A stretch of DNA of 14,905 bases from Gammaproteobacteria bacterium. GTDB taxonomy: Bacteria; Pseudomonadota; Gammaproteobacteria; Chromatiales; Sedimenticolaceae. The position numbers were made by a program, and so were the translations under genes. Below are positions 7,311 through 14,585 of the stretch, piece by piece; the first letter of the stretch is position 1, and each line of letters starts with the position of its first letter. The stretch lies in contig JAGRHE010000051.1 of assembly GCA_020445165.1 (NCBI GenBank), positions 1 to 14,905 on the forward strand, in the 5' to 3' direction. Under the pieces are notes generated by a model, which had not been told where the DNA came from, did no database searches, and saw only the letters and a list, made by a program, of their open reading frames with translations.

Positions 7311-7976
7311 ATGACCCAGCAGAAAAGGCAGCGCAGGCAGGAAATTCCCACCCTGGTGGGGCTCAAGGGGGCGGGCGCCAACGATCGCAGCGAGGCGGAA
7401 TTGTTTATCCGTGATGCCTTCCGCCTGGCTTATGCCGCCGATATCACCCATTTCATGCCCAGCCTGATGACCCTGCGCAGCGACGCCGGTCGACTGCTCG
7501 CGGTGCTCGGTCTGCGTCCTTGTGGCAGTGAGCACCTGTTCCTGGAGCAGTACCTGGATCGCCCGGTCGAACAGGTGCTCAGTGCCGCTACCGGTGCTCC
7601 GGTCGATCGCGAGCGCCTGGTCGAAGTCGGCAACTTCGCGGTCGGTGCCGCCGGCGGTGGCCGCTGGCTGATTACCGCACTGACCGCCTACCTTTACAGC
7701 GCAGGCAGTACCTGGGCTGTGTTCACCTGTGGTCCTGAACTGCGTAACGCCTTTGGCCGCCTCGGGGTCGACCTGGTCGACCTTGCGCCGGCCGATCCGG
7801 GGGTGCTTGACGCGGACGAGCGTCAGCGCTGGGGCACTTATTATGATCAACAGCCGCGCGTGATGGCGGCCAATGTCGCGCAGAGCCACCGCGTGCTTGC
7901 AGCGCTGTTCGAGAAGGAATGTGCATTGAACGCTTTGTGGTGCGGTGCGCTGCAGGCCGGGCGGCTGGCGGCATGA
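7311..7976 (+). CDS. Thermostable-hemolysin (delta-VPH) family protein
   Basis: This 221-residue protein belongs to the family named after the Vibrio thermostable hemolysin (Pfam PF12261). Diagnostic segments are LFIRDAFRLAYAADITHFMP (31-50), HLFLEQYLDRPVEQ (75-88), LVEVGNFAVG (103-112), LRNAFGRLGV (144-153) and WGTYYDQQPRV (174-184). The family name is historic; from memory the fold is close to GNAT-type acyltransferases such as autoinducer synthases, and the LVEVGN segment fits that. No signal peptide is visible, so the protein is probably cytoplasmic, which sits badly with a secreted toxin. AGAAGGAG at 7296-7303 sets the start. It is the first gene of a tight operon and its stop overlaps the next start (ATGA). 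An acyl-transfer role is inferred from its adenylating-enzyme neighbour. Confidence 0.85.
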   Translation: MTQQKRQRRQEIPTLVGLKGAGANDRSEAELFIRDAFRLAYAADITHFMPSLMTLRSDAGRLLAVLGLRPCGSEHLFLEQYLDRPVEQVLSAATGAPVDRERLVEVGNFAVGAAGGGRWLITALTAYLYSAGSTWAVFTCGPELRNAFGRLGVDLVDLAPADPGVLDADERQRWGTYYDQQPRVMAANVAQSHRVLAALFEKECALNALWCGALQAGRLAA

Positions 7977-9466
7977 CATTGCTGCAGCACATCCGTGTGC
8001 ACGCGGCGGCACGACCGCACGCGACCGCGCTCAGCTGGGCCTCCGGGTCGCTCGACTACGCGGCGCTGGTCGATGCGGTGGATGCCGCAGTCGCTCAACT
8101 GGAGGGACGCGGCCTGCGCGTGCTGGGACTCGACCTGGACAACGGCCCGGACTGGGTCGTGTTTGACATTGCGGCCATGTCGCTTGGTATCTGCACGGTG
8201 CCGCTGCCGGCGTTCTTCTCATCGACTCAGCTGCGGCATGCGTTGACCCAGGCCGGTGTCCAGGCCGTGATCAGCGACGACCCGGCACGTCTGCGTGCGC
8301 GGGTCGGGCTGGTCGGCGACACCCGGCTCACGCTGCAGGCAGTTCAAGGGCCGCTGGCGTTGCTCGAATGCATCAGTGGCAAGGCGGTTGCCTCGCTGCC
8401 GGCTGGGGTCGACAAGATCACGTTCACGTCCGGTACAACCGGTGCACCAAAGGGCGTACTGCTCGGCTGGAAACAGATGCAGGCCGTCGCCCGCTCATTG
8501 GTCGATGCGGTTGGCATCGTGCCGGGTGACCGCCACCTCGCGCTGATGCCGCTGGCGGTACTGCTGGAAAACATCGGCGGCGTCTATGCGCCGCTGTGGG
8601 CCGGTGCCGAGGTCGTCTTGCGCGGCATGCGCGAGGTCGGCATGGCCGGTGCTGCCGGCGTCGACGGTGCACGCATGGCCGGGGCGCTTGCGTCGGTTGG
8701 CGCCACCACCGCGATTTTCACACCACAGACGCTGCTGGCGGTGACCGAGGCGATCGAATCGTCGGCGGCGCCATCCGGGCAATTGCGCTTCGCCGCTGTC
8801 GGTGGTGCACCTGTTTCACCGCGCCTGCTGGGCCGGGCGACGGCTGCCGGGCTGCCGGTATTCGAGGGCTATGGCCTGTCGGAGTGTGCGTCCGTAGTGT
8901 GTCTGAACACCCCGCAGCATAACCGGCCCGGCAGTGTCGGGCGGCCACTGCCGCACACTGGGGTGCGCATCGTTGCCGGCGAAGTAGTCATCGATCCTTG
9001 TGGCTTTCTCGGCTATCTGGGCGATGCGGGCCATGTTTCAGATCCCTGGCACAGTGGTGACCTGGGCGAAATCGATGGTGACGGTTATCTGCATCTGCGC
9101 GGCCGCCGGCGCAACGTGTTCATTACCGCGTTCGGACGCAACGTCGCACCCGAATGGGTCGAGCGCGAACTGACCCTCGAACCCGCGATTGCACAGGTTG
9201 CGGTGTTCGGCGAGGGACAGCCATTCAACGTCGCCGTACTGACGCCGGCGCCCGGCGCTACGCCGGCCGACCTGGCCGCGGCCCTGGCGCGCGCCAACCG
9301 GCAGCTGCCGGATTACGCACGCGTGACCCGCTGGGTGGAATCACGCGAGGCATTCTCGCCGGCCAACGGCCTGCTGACCGGTACCGGGCGGGTTCGTCGC
9401 GACGCCGTTGCGGCGGACTACCGCGATGCCATCGAATCACTCTACCTGGAGGCTCAGACATCATGA
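7973..9466 (+). CDS. AMP-binding (ANL) acyl-adenylating enzyme, acyl-CoA ligase-like
   Basis: This 497-residue enzyme would activate a carboxylic acid, probably a fatty acid, with ATP. It has the adenylation core: P-loop TSGTTGAPKG (152-161), VGGAPVSP (276-283), the YGLSE acyl-site motif (300-304), HSGDLG with Asp363 for ribose binding, and GRRRNVFITAFGRN (377-390). It is shorter than long-chain acyl-CoA ligases (about 550-600 residues). The C-terminal A10 lysine appears replaced: NGLLTGTGRVRR (465-476) has Arg473 where the catalytic Lys normally stands. The ATG overlaps the upstream stop; an in-frame GTG/ATG-type extension to 7919 would overlap the hemolysin-family gene by 58 bases and is rejected. 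Substrate is unknown. The operon suggests an acyl group passed to the diiron oxidase, SDR or hemolysin-family protein. Confidence 0.88.
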   Translation: MTLLQHIRVHAAARPHATALSWASGSLDYAALVDAVDAAVAQLEGRGLRVLGLDLDNGPDWVVFDIAAMSLGICTVPLPAFFSSTQLRHALTQAGVQAVISDDPARLRARVGLVGDTRLTLQAVQGPLALLECISGKAVASLPAGVDKITFTSGTTGAPKGVLLGWKQMQAVARSLVDAVGIVPGDRHLALMPLAVLLENIGGVYAPLWAGAEVVLRGMREVGMAGAAGVDGARMAGALASVGATTAIFTPQTLLAVTEAIESSAAPSGQLRFAAVGGAPVSPRLLGRATAAGLPVFEGYGLSECASVVCLNTPQHNRPGSVGRPLPHTGVRIVAGEVVIDPCGFLGYLGDAGHVSDPWHSGDLGEIDGDGYLHLRGRRRNVFITAFGRNVAPEWVERELTLEPAIAQVAVFGEGQPFNVAVLTPAPGATPADLAAALARANRQLPDYARVTRWVESREAFSPANGLLTGTGRVRRDAVAADYRDAIESLYLEAQTS

Positions 9467-10140
9467 GCGAATTTTACGACCGCCTGCTGGCGGATACCGA
9501 AGCCGAGCGCAACGAACTGCTCGCGATCCCGTTCATCCAGCACGGCTGGAAGGGTGAGCTGTCGCTCGACAGCTATGTCGCCTTCCTCGGACAGGCCTAC
9601 CACCATGTCAAGCACACTACACCGCTGTTGATGGCGTGCGGCTCGCGCGTGCCGCACACCAAGGAATGGCTGCGCGACGCAATGGCTGAGTACGTCGAGG
9701 AAGAAGTCGGACACCAGGAATGGATCCTGAACGACATCGATGCCTGCGGCGGTGACAAGGAACAGGTACGCGCATCACGTCCCGGTGCCGCGGCTGAACT
9801 GATGGTGGCGTATGCCTACCACACGATCGATCGCGGCAACCCGGTGGGTTTCCTCGGCATGGTGCTGGTGCTCGAAGGGACCAGTATCCGGGTGGCAACC
9901 GAGGCCGCCGGTCGTCTGCAGTCGAACCTGCGGCTGCCAAAGAAGGCGTTCTCATACCTGAGCAGCCATGGCTCACTGGATGTCTCGCACATGGACTTCT
10001 ATCGCAAGCTGGTCAACCGGATCGACGATCCGGCCGACCAGGATGCCATTGTGCATTGCGCACGCCGCTTCTATCGCCTGTACGGAGACGTGTTCCGTAA
10101 CTTGCCCTTGTCCCTGAACAGCGCGGCCAATGCCGCCTGA
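9463..10140 (+). CDS. Iron-containing redox enzyme, heme-oxygenase-like diiron oxidase candidate (TenA/UndA-like)
   Basis: This 225-residue all-helical protein belongs to the TenA/PqqC-like heme-oxygenase fold. A plausible diiron ligand set is visible: E81-V-G-H84, E138 in VLEGTS, and H169-x3-D173-x2-H176 in SSHGSLDVSHMDF. From memory, the spacing H84-E138 (54) and the H-x3-D-x2-H block match the chlamydial oxidase CADD, and E-x2-H resembles UndA, which turns a medium-chain fatty acid into a terminal alkene. Tyr77 stands where CADD has its first Glu. Members of this superfamily carry out O2-dependent N-oxygenation, desaturation or C-C cleavage; the reaction here is unknown. GGAGG at 9448-9452 serves the start, which overlaps the previous stop (ATGA). 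Confidence 0.83.
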   Translation: MSEFYDRLLADTEAERNELLAIPFIQHGWKGELSLDSYVAFLGQAYHHVKHTTPLLMACGSRVPHTKEWLRDAMAEYVEEEVGHQEWILNDIDACGGDKEQVRASRPGAAAELMVAYAYHTIDRGNPVGFLGMVLVLEGTSIRVATEAAGRLQSNLRLPKKAFSYLSSHGSLDVSHMDFYRKLVNRIDDPADQDAIVHCARRFYRLYGDVFRNLPLSLNSAANAA

Positions 10141-10171
10141 ATCCCTTTCTCGACGCGCGAGGACTGCCAAC

Positions 10172-10978
10172 ATGAAACTCGAAAACGCCAAGGTGCTGTT
10201 GACCGGTGCCGCCGGTGGCATCGGCTCGGCGCTGGCCGAACAGCTGCTCGACCGGGGTGCGAAGCTGGCCATGCTCGGCCGTGACGACGCTGAACTGGCA
10301 CCGCTGCAGCAACGCCTGCTGGACGCGCACCCCGGTGCGACCCTGTGTGCGATCGGTGCCGACCTGCTCGACAACGCGGCGCGCCAGGCGGCAGTCGACC
10401 GGGCGGCGCGCGAACTGGGCGGAATCGACGTGCTGATCAACTGCGCCGGCGCGATGAGCTTTCGTCCGTTCGCCGAGGAGGATCCGGCACTGCTGGCGCG
10501 GCTGGTCCAGGTCAACCTGGTCGCACCGATGCTGCTGGTGCGCCAGCTGTTGCCGGCCATGCTGAACCGCGGCAGCGGCCGTATCGTCAACGTCGGTTCG
10601 ACGTTCGGCAGTATCGGCTTCGCCTGGTTTGCCGCCTACTCGGCCAGCAAGTTCGGCCTGCGCGGCCTGTCCGAGGCGCTGCGCCGCGAGCTCGATGGCA
10701 GCGGGGTCGAGGTGACGTACGTGGCACCGCGTGCCGTGAAGACGCCGCTCAATACCGACGCGGTCTATCGCATGGCCGAGGCGACCTCGATGAACATGGA
10801 CGAACCGCAGTGGGTGGCGGCACGCATCATCAAGGCCATCGAGAAGGATGCCAAGGATGTCTACCTGGGCTTCCCGGAGAAGTTCTTCGCCCGCCTGAAC
10901 AGCTTGCTGCCGCGCCTGGTCGATGGTGGCCTGCGCAAGCAGAACCGGGTGATGGGGCCGTTCGCCCGTGGCATGTAG
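10172..10978 (+). CDS. Short-chain dehydrogenase/reductase (classical SDR)
   Basis: This 268-residue NAD(P)-dependent oxidoreductase shows the complete classical SDR set: cofactor motif TGAAGGIG (11-18), NCAG (90-93), catalytic Ser143 in NVGSTFGS, and Y156-SAS-K160. Acidic Asp64 in GADLLD fits the adenine-binding position. The C-terminal tail, with GFPEKFF and a run of Leu and basic residues (232-268), resembles SDRs acting on lipid or acyl substrates, but this is only a hint. ATG 10172 has GAGGA eight bases upstream; an in-frame start at 10130 would overlap the previous gene by 11 bases and lacks a ribosome site. Fourth gene of the operon; it could reduce a ketone or aldehyde made by the diiron enzyme, or supply its substrate. 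Confidence 0.92.
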   Translation: MKLENAKVLLTGAAGGIGSALAEQLLDRGAKLAMLGRDDAELAPLQQRLLDAHPGATLCAIGADLLDNAARQAAVDRAARELGGIDVLINCAGAMSFRPFAEEDPALLARLVQVNLVAPMLLVRQLLPAMLNRGSGRIVNVGSTFGSIGFAWFAAYSASKFGLRGLSEALRRELDGSGVEVTYVAPRAVKTPLNTDAVYRMAEATSMNMDEPQWVAARIIKAIEKDAKDVYLGFPEKFFARLNSLLPRLVDGGLRKQNRVMGPFARGM

Positions 10979-11003
10979 GTCGGGGTTTGTGAGGCTGTCA
11001 TCT

Positions 11004-11031
11004 CTGCCAGCTGCCGATTAGTATCTGGCAG
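11004..11031. repeat. Inverted repeat in the gap before the response regulator gene
   Basis: CTGCCAG at 11004-11010 and CTGGCAG at 11025-11031 form a perfect 7-base inverted repeat with a 14-base spacer. No T-tract follows, so it is a poor intrinsic terminator. It could be a weak attenuating hairpin or an operator in the 106-base gap between the SDR and regulator genes. No PmrA-type box is present here. Confidence 0.4.
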
Positions 11032-11084
11032 GCGGGCGTCACGGCGTCCGGGCAACATATACGAAGGGACGGGATATCCACGCC

Positions 11085-11741
11085 GTGAGAATTCTCCTGG
11101 TCGAAGACGATCAACTGCTCGGCTCTGCCGTGGTCGCCGGGCTTGAGCAGGCCGGCTACACGGTCGACTGGCTGCGTGATGGCGCACAGGCGGCGCGCGC
11201 CCTGCAAACCGAAGAGCCCGACCTGTTGGTGCTCGACATCGGCCTGCCCGGAAAGGACGGCCTGAATGTGTTGCGCGAGCTTCGCGCGCGCGACTCGGCG
11301 CTGCCGGTCTTGCTGCTGACGGCACGCGACGCGGTCGACGATCGTATCGCCGGTCTCGATGCCGGCGCCGATGACTATCTCGTGAAACCGTTCGACCTCG
11401 GTGAGCTGACTGCGCGACTGCGTGCAATCGGACGTCGCAGAGCCGGTCGCGCCAATCCGCTGATCGAGCATGCCGGGCTGGTCGTCGATCCCTCGGCGCG
11501 CACGGTATCGGTCGACGGCGAATCGGTCACGCTGTCGTCGCGCGCCTACGCGATCCTCGAGGCGCTACTGGAAAGGCCGGGCATGCCAATGTCGCGCGAG
11601 CGCCTGGAACAGATCCTGTATGGATGGGGCGAGGGCGTCGAAAGCAACGCGGTCGAGGTGCATATCCATCACCTGAGAAAGAAGCTGGGCAAGGACCGGA
11701 TAAAGACCATCCGCGGGCTCGGTTACATGATCCCTAAATGA
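11085..11741 (+). CDS. OmpR-family response regulator, PmrA/QseB-like
   Basis: This 218-residue transcription regulator has a receiver domain (1-115) with acidic pair Glu7/Asp8/Asp9, phospho-acceptor Asp51 (VLDIGLPG), Thr79 (LLLTARD) and Lys101 (LVKPFDL), and a winged-helix DNA-binding domain (about 125-218) ending in EVHIHHLRKKLG and TIRGLGYM. The segments VDWLRDG, GADDYLVKPFDLGEL and ESNAVEVHIHHLR are typical of the PmrA(BasR)/QseB subgroup, whose sites are YTTAAK-N5-YTTAAK. Such sites occur before eptA and the PAP2 gene here. GTG 11085 is the family-typical start (MRILLVEDD); the nearest purine-rich stretch (GAAGGGA, 11063-11069) is rather distant. Its stop overlaps the kinase start by four bases. 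Confidence 0.93.
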   Translation: MRILLVEDDQLLGSAVVAGLEQAGYTVDWLRDGAQAARALQTEEPDLLVLDIGLPGKDGLNVLRELRARDSALPVLLLTARDAVDDRIAGLDAGADDYLVKPFDLGELTARLRAIGRRRAGRANPLIEHAGLVVDPSARTVSVDGESVTLSSRAYAILEALLERPGMPMSRERLEQILYGWGEGVESNAVEVHIHHLRKKLGKDRIKTIRGLGYMIPK

Positions 11742-13222
11742 GCGGAACGGCACCTTCCATCCGCCGTCGCCTGCTGGTGATGCTGATCTCGGCCCTGCTG
11801 CTGGTCTGGCTGGTGGTCGTGCTGCTGGTCTACCGCGCGGCCCAGCACGAAGTCGAGGAGGTGTTCGATGCCGACCTCGAACGCAGTGCACGAATCCTGC
11901 AGGCGCTGCTGTCACACGAGGTCGAGGAAGAAAAGGAAATGCTGCTGACGGTGCGGGACGCGATCGACGAGCTTGGCAGCGAGGGCCTGGCACGCTATCC
12001 GCACCTGGCCAGTATCCTGCAGAGCTACACCCAGCAGGAAGCCAGGGAGCGTCTCGAACTGGTCGGCGATGCGCAGTCTGCCGGGCATCGCTACGGTGCA
12101 GGGCTCATTTTCATCGTGCGTTACGCCGATGGCAGCATGATGCTGCGCGATACCGCAGCGCCAGAGGTGCCGCCGACCGCGCCGGGCTTCAGTGATGTCC
12201 GGATCGATGAGCGTGATTGGCGCATCTTCAGCTTGCGCGAGGCGAGGAGCGGGCTGACCGTGCAGGTCGGCGAACGTCATGCGTTCCGCTCCGAGCTGGT
12301 TCGCTACATCACGCGCAATACCCTGATGCCGCTGCTGGTCGCCCTGCCGGTGCTGGCCGTTTTGGTCTGGATCGTGGTTGGCCGCGCGCTGGCACCCTTG
12401 CAGCAGGTAGCGCAGGAGGTGTCGCGGCGTGCGCCCGACGCACTCGATCCGATCGACGACGACGGCGCGCCACGCGAGATCAGCAGTCTGCTGCGGGCCC
12501 TGAACAAGTTGTTCGAACGTGTCGACGGGGCGATGGCGCGCGAGCGCCAGTTCACCGCCGATGCTGCGCACGAGCTGCGTACGCCGCTGGCCGCACTGAA
12601 GACCCACCTGCAGGTGGCGCGCGGCAACACGACCGAGCCGGCAACGCGCGAATCGTTGAATCAGGCATTGGCTGGCGTCGACCGCGCGACCCATTCGGTC
12701 GAGCAGATGTTGATGATGGCGCGCGCCGACGCGCAGCAGTCACAGGCCCTGGTCAATGCCCGGGTTGACCTGCGCTCGGTGGTGGTTGCCGTGGTGTCGT
12801 CGATGAGCCAGCTCGCACATGAGCGTGACATCGACCTCGGTGTGGAAGGTGACGACGCGGTCATCGTGCGTGGCGACGAATCGGCATTACACGTGCTGGT
12901 GCGCAACCTGGTCGACAATGCCCTGCGCTACACACCCCCGGGTGGCAGCGCCACGGTGGCGGTGGGCAGGGATGCCTCGGGTCCCTTCATCGCCGTGCTC
13001 GATTCGGGACCGGGCATCGCCGAAGAGGAAAGGGGCGCCGTGTTCAGTCGTTTTCGCCGTGGGGCGGGAGAGCAGGCGGCAGGCACGGTCGGCAGCGGCC
13101 TGGGCCTTTCCATCGTGCAGCGGATCGCGCGCCTGCACGGTGCGACCATCACCCTCGGTGAGGGGATTGATAACCGCGGGCTGTCGGTGAAGGTGTCCCT
13201 GCCGGAAGATCAATCGGCCTGA
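11738..13222 (+). CDS. Sensor histidine kinase, PmrB/QseC-like
   Basis: This 494-residue inner-membrane kinase is the partner of the regulator upstream (ATGA overlap). Two membrane segments (about 11-33 and 196-215) flank a periplasmic domain of about 160 residues. A HAMP region follows, then the HisKA helix with His278 (FTADAAHELRTPLAAL), the N box NLVDNALRYTPPGG (390-403), DSGPGIA (422-428), FSRFRRG and GSGLGLSIV (452-460). The layout is that of QseC/PmrB kinases. The start of the periplasmic domain is strongly acidic, with ExxE patterns at 38-41, 61-64 and 64-67; in Salmonella PmrB, ExxE motifs bind ferric iron. Which signal is sensed here is unknown. Confidence 0.93.
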   Translation: MSGTAPSIRRRLLVMLISALLLVWLVVVLLVYRAAQHEVEEVFDADLERSARILQALLSHEVEEEKEMLLTVRDAIDELGSEGLARYPHLASILQSYTQQEARERLELVGDAQSAGHRYGAGLIFIVRYADGSMMLRDTAAPEVPPTAPGFSDVRIDERDWRIFSLREARSGLTVQVGERHAFRSELVRYITRNTLMPLLVALPVLAVLVWIVVGRALAPLQQVAQEVSRRAPDALDPIDDDGAPREISSLLRALNKLFERVDGAMARERQFTADAAHELRTPLAALKTHLQVARGNTTEPATRESLNQALAGVDRATHSVEQMLMMARADAQQSQALVNARVDLRSVVVAVVSSMSQLAHERDIDLGVEGDDAVIVRGDESALHVLVRNLVDNALRYTPPGGSATVAVGRDASGPFIAVLDSGPGIAEEERGAVFSRFRRGAGEQAAGTVGSGLGLSIVQRIARLHGATITLGEGIDNRGLSVKVSLPEDQSA

Positions 13223-13262
13223 GCCGACGGGTCATGTCAGTCGGCTGGCGATTTCGCCAGCC
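13222..13262. terminator. Two overlapping GC-rich hairpins between convergent genes
   Basis: AGCCGAC (13222-13228) pairs with GTCGGCT (13240-13246), loop 11 bases. GGCTGGCG (13243-13250) pairs with CGCCAGCC (13255-13262), loop ATTT. The second is strong, with eight base pairs. The two share 13243-13246, so they exclude each other. They sit right after the kinase stop and over the end of the convergent gene. No T-tract follows on either strand, so intrinsic termination is only possible, not shown. Confidence 0.4.
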
Positions 13263-13797
13263 ACAGAAGTGCCGGCTCATCGGTTTTCGCCAGTGACTTC
13301 TTGATGAACAACACACCCTTGTCGAGTTGCCACTTGAGCACGTCGTCGGCGTCCGGGCCTGCGGCCACGGCCTCGGCAACGTTGTCTGGTTGGCCGAGTT
13401 TGCCAATGAAGAAGCCCGTGACCTGATCATGGTACTGGTCGCGATAGACCAGTTTCAGCGCACTGACATGGTCATTGCGAAAATAAAAGGTCACCGTACG
13501 CGAGGGGAAGCCATTGAAGGTTCCGATGCGTGCCGCACACAGGCTGTCACCGAACGTGCTCTGCTGCGTCCCGCATTGCCAGTCGATTTCGCTGTAGACA
13601 GTCCTGATGTCCTGTTGCGAGAAGCGATCGTCGAGGTCGGTGATGCTGATCTTGATGTCTTCTTCACCAAGCAGCCACAACAGCGCAGTATCGGATACGC
13701 GCCCGCCTTCGTCGGTGAACAACAGCCAGTAAGGAGGGATGAAGACCAGCAGCAGGATGAGCAGGGTCTTGTGCAGGTTGGGTTTCTTCTCGGCCAT
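13237..13797 (-). CDS. Membrane-anchored protein of unknown function
   Basis: I do not recognise this 186-residue protein. It has a short basic N terminus (MAEKKPNLHK), one hydrophobic helix at about 11-27, and a soluble part that would lie in the periplasm. Two cysteines (75 and 87, in CGTQQSTFGDSLC) could form a disulfide, in keeping with that location. The segment TVTFYFRNDHVSALKLVYRDQYHDQV (101-126) looks like a beta-hairpin and the rest is mixed alpha/beta. ATG 13797 is chosen because it places the hydrophobic helix near the N terminus; an in-frame ATG at 13845 would add 16 polar residues and overlap the exonuclease gene. It follows that gene by 14 bases on the same strand and is probably co-transcribed. 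Confidence 0.72.
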   Translation of the reverse strand: MAEKKPNLHKTLLILLLVFIPPYWLLFTDEGGRVSDTALLWLLGEEDIKISITDLDDRFSQQDIRTVYSEIDWQCGTQQSTFGDSLCAARIGTFNGFPSRTVTFYFRNDHVSALKLVYRDQYHDQVTGFFIGKLGQPDNVAEAVAAGPDADDVLKWQLDKGVLFIKKSLAKTDEPALLWLAKSPAD

Positions 13798-13811
13798 GCT
13801 CGGTGGTCGAC

Positions 13812-14504
13812 CTATCGGTTGCTGAGGAATTCGCCCAGCGGACATGGCCGCCCGGGATAAAGATTGTCTGCCATGGCCAGGAACAGCTCGGCCGTGGCCA
13901 GCGCATCGCTCAGGGCATTGTGTGCGCGGTACTGCGGCAGATTGTATCGCGGACGGAGATTGAACAGGCGCAGATCACCGGGCTGGATCAGGTGGTTGCG
14001 CCGCTCGAAAACGCGCTGACCGATCTCCAGGGTGTCGATGGTCGGTACCACGAAGGGGGCACCGTACAGTTTGCGGCACGCGGCGCTGATGAAGTTCTGC
14101 TCGATCGGGGAGTAATGCACCAGCATTGCCCTGCCGGCGAGGCGTTGCAGCACCTCCGGGAGCAGATCTTCGATCGGTTCGCCGGCCGCCGACTGGTCGT
14201 CGGTTATCTGGTGAATCACCGCCGACTCGCCCGGGATATCGCGGTCGACCCGGACGATGCGGTGCCACGCCGTGGACAGCTTGATGCCGAAATCCTCGAT
14301 GTGGACGAGACCGATACTCAGGATGTCATCCTTTGCCGGGTCCAGTCCCGTGGTTTCGAGATCGATGGCGACGATCTCCATTTCACGGCAGTCGCTCTTC
14401 TTGTCCGCGAAGGGCGTCGACAGGTAGTCATGCAATGGTCCCGGCGCCGCCTGCGCAAGGGCCTTGCGGCGCTGGTATTCCTTGCCGAGGAAGCGTCCCA
14501 GCAT
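13812..14504 (-). CDS. DEDDh (DnaQ-like) 3'-5' exonuclease family protein
   Basis: This 230-residue protein has the exonuclease fold of the DnaQ/DNA polymerase III epsilon group. ExoI is AIDLETTGLD (Asp48, Glu50). ExoIII is HNALSDA (His195, Asp200), the DEDDh form. The ExoII block, normally HNAxFD, reads HYSPIEQNF (130-138), with Glu135 in place of the expected Asp. About 40 residues of basic N-terminal sequence precede the domain. It is likely a nuclease in repair or RNA turnover and not the replicative proofreading subunit, judging by its context beside a DUF294/CBS-type protein upstream (81-base gap). From memory this gene pair recurs in gammaproteobacteria. Confidence 0.88.
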   Translation of the reverse strand: MLGRFLGKEYQRRKALAQAAPGPLHDYLSTPFADKKSDCREMEIVAIDLETTGLDPAKDDILSIGLVHIEDFGIKLSTAWHRIVRVDRDIPGESAVIHQITDDQSAAGEPIEDLLPEVLQRLAGRAMLVHYSPIEQNFISAACRKLYGAPFVVPTIDTLEIGQRVFERRNHLIQPGDLRLFNLRPRYNLPQYRAHNALSDALATAELFLAMADNLYPGRPCPLGEFLSNR

Positions 14505-14585
14505 GGCTTCAGACCGCCACTGCCGCCGAGACCCGGCCGCGAGGCAGGGCGCTTGTGTCGCCGGTCCTGTTCGCAGGCATCCCGT

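Noticed and set aside
7260..8012. Minus-strand open frame opposite the hemolysin-family gene
   Set aside because: Antisense to a recognisable family member with a good ribosome site; begins inside the next gene.
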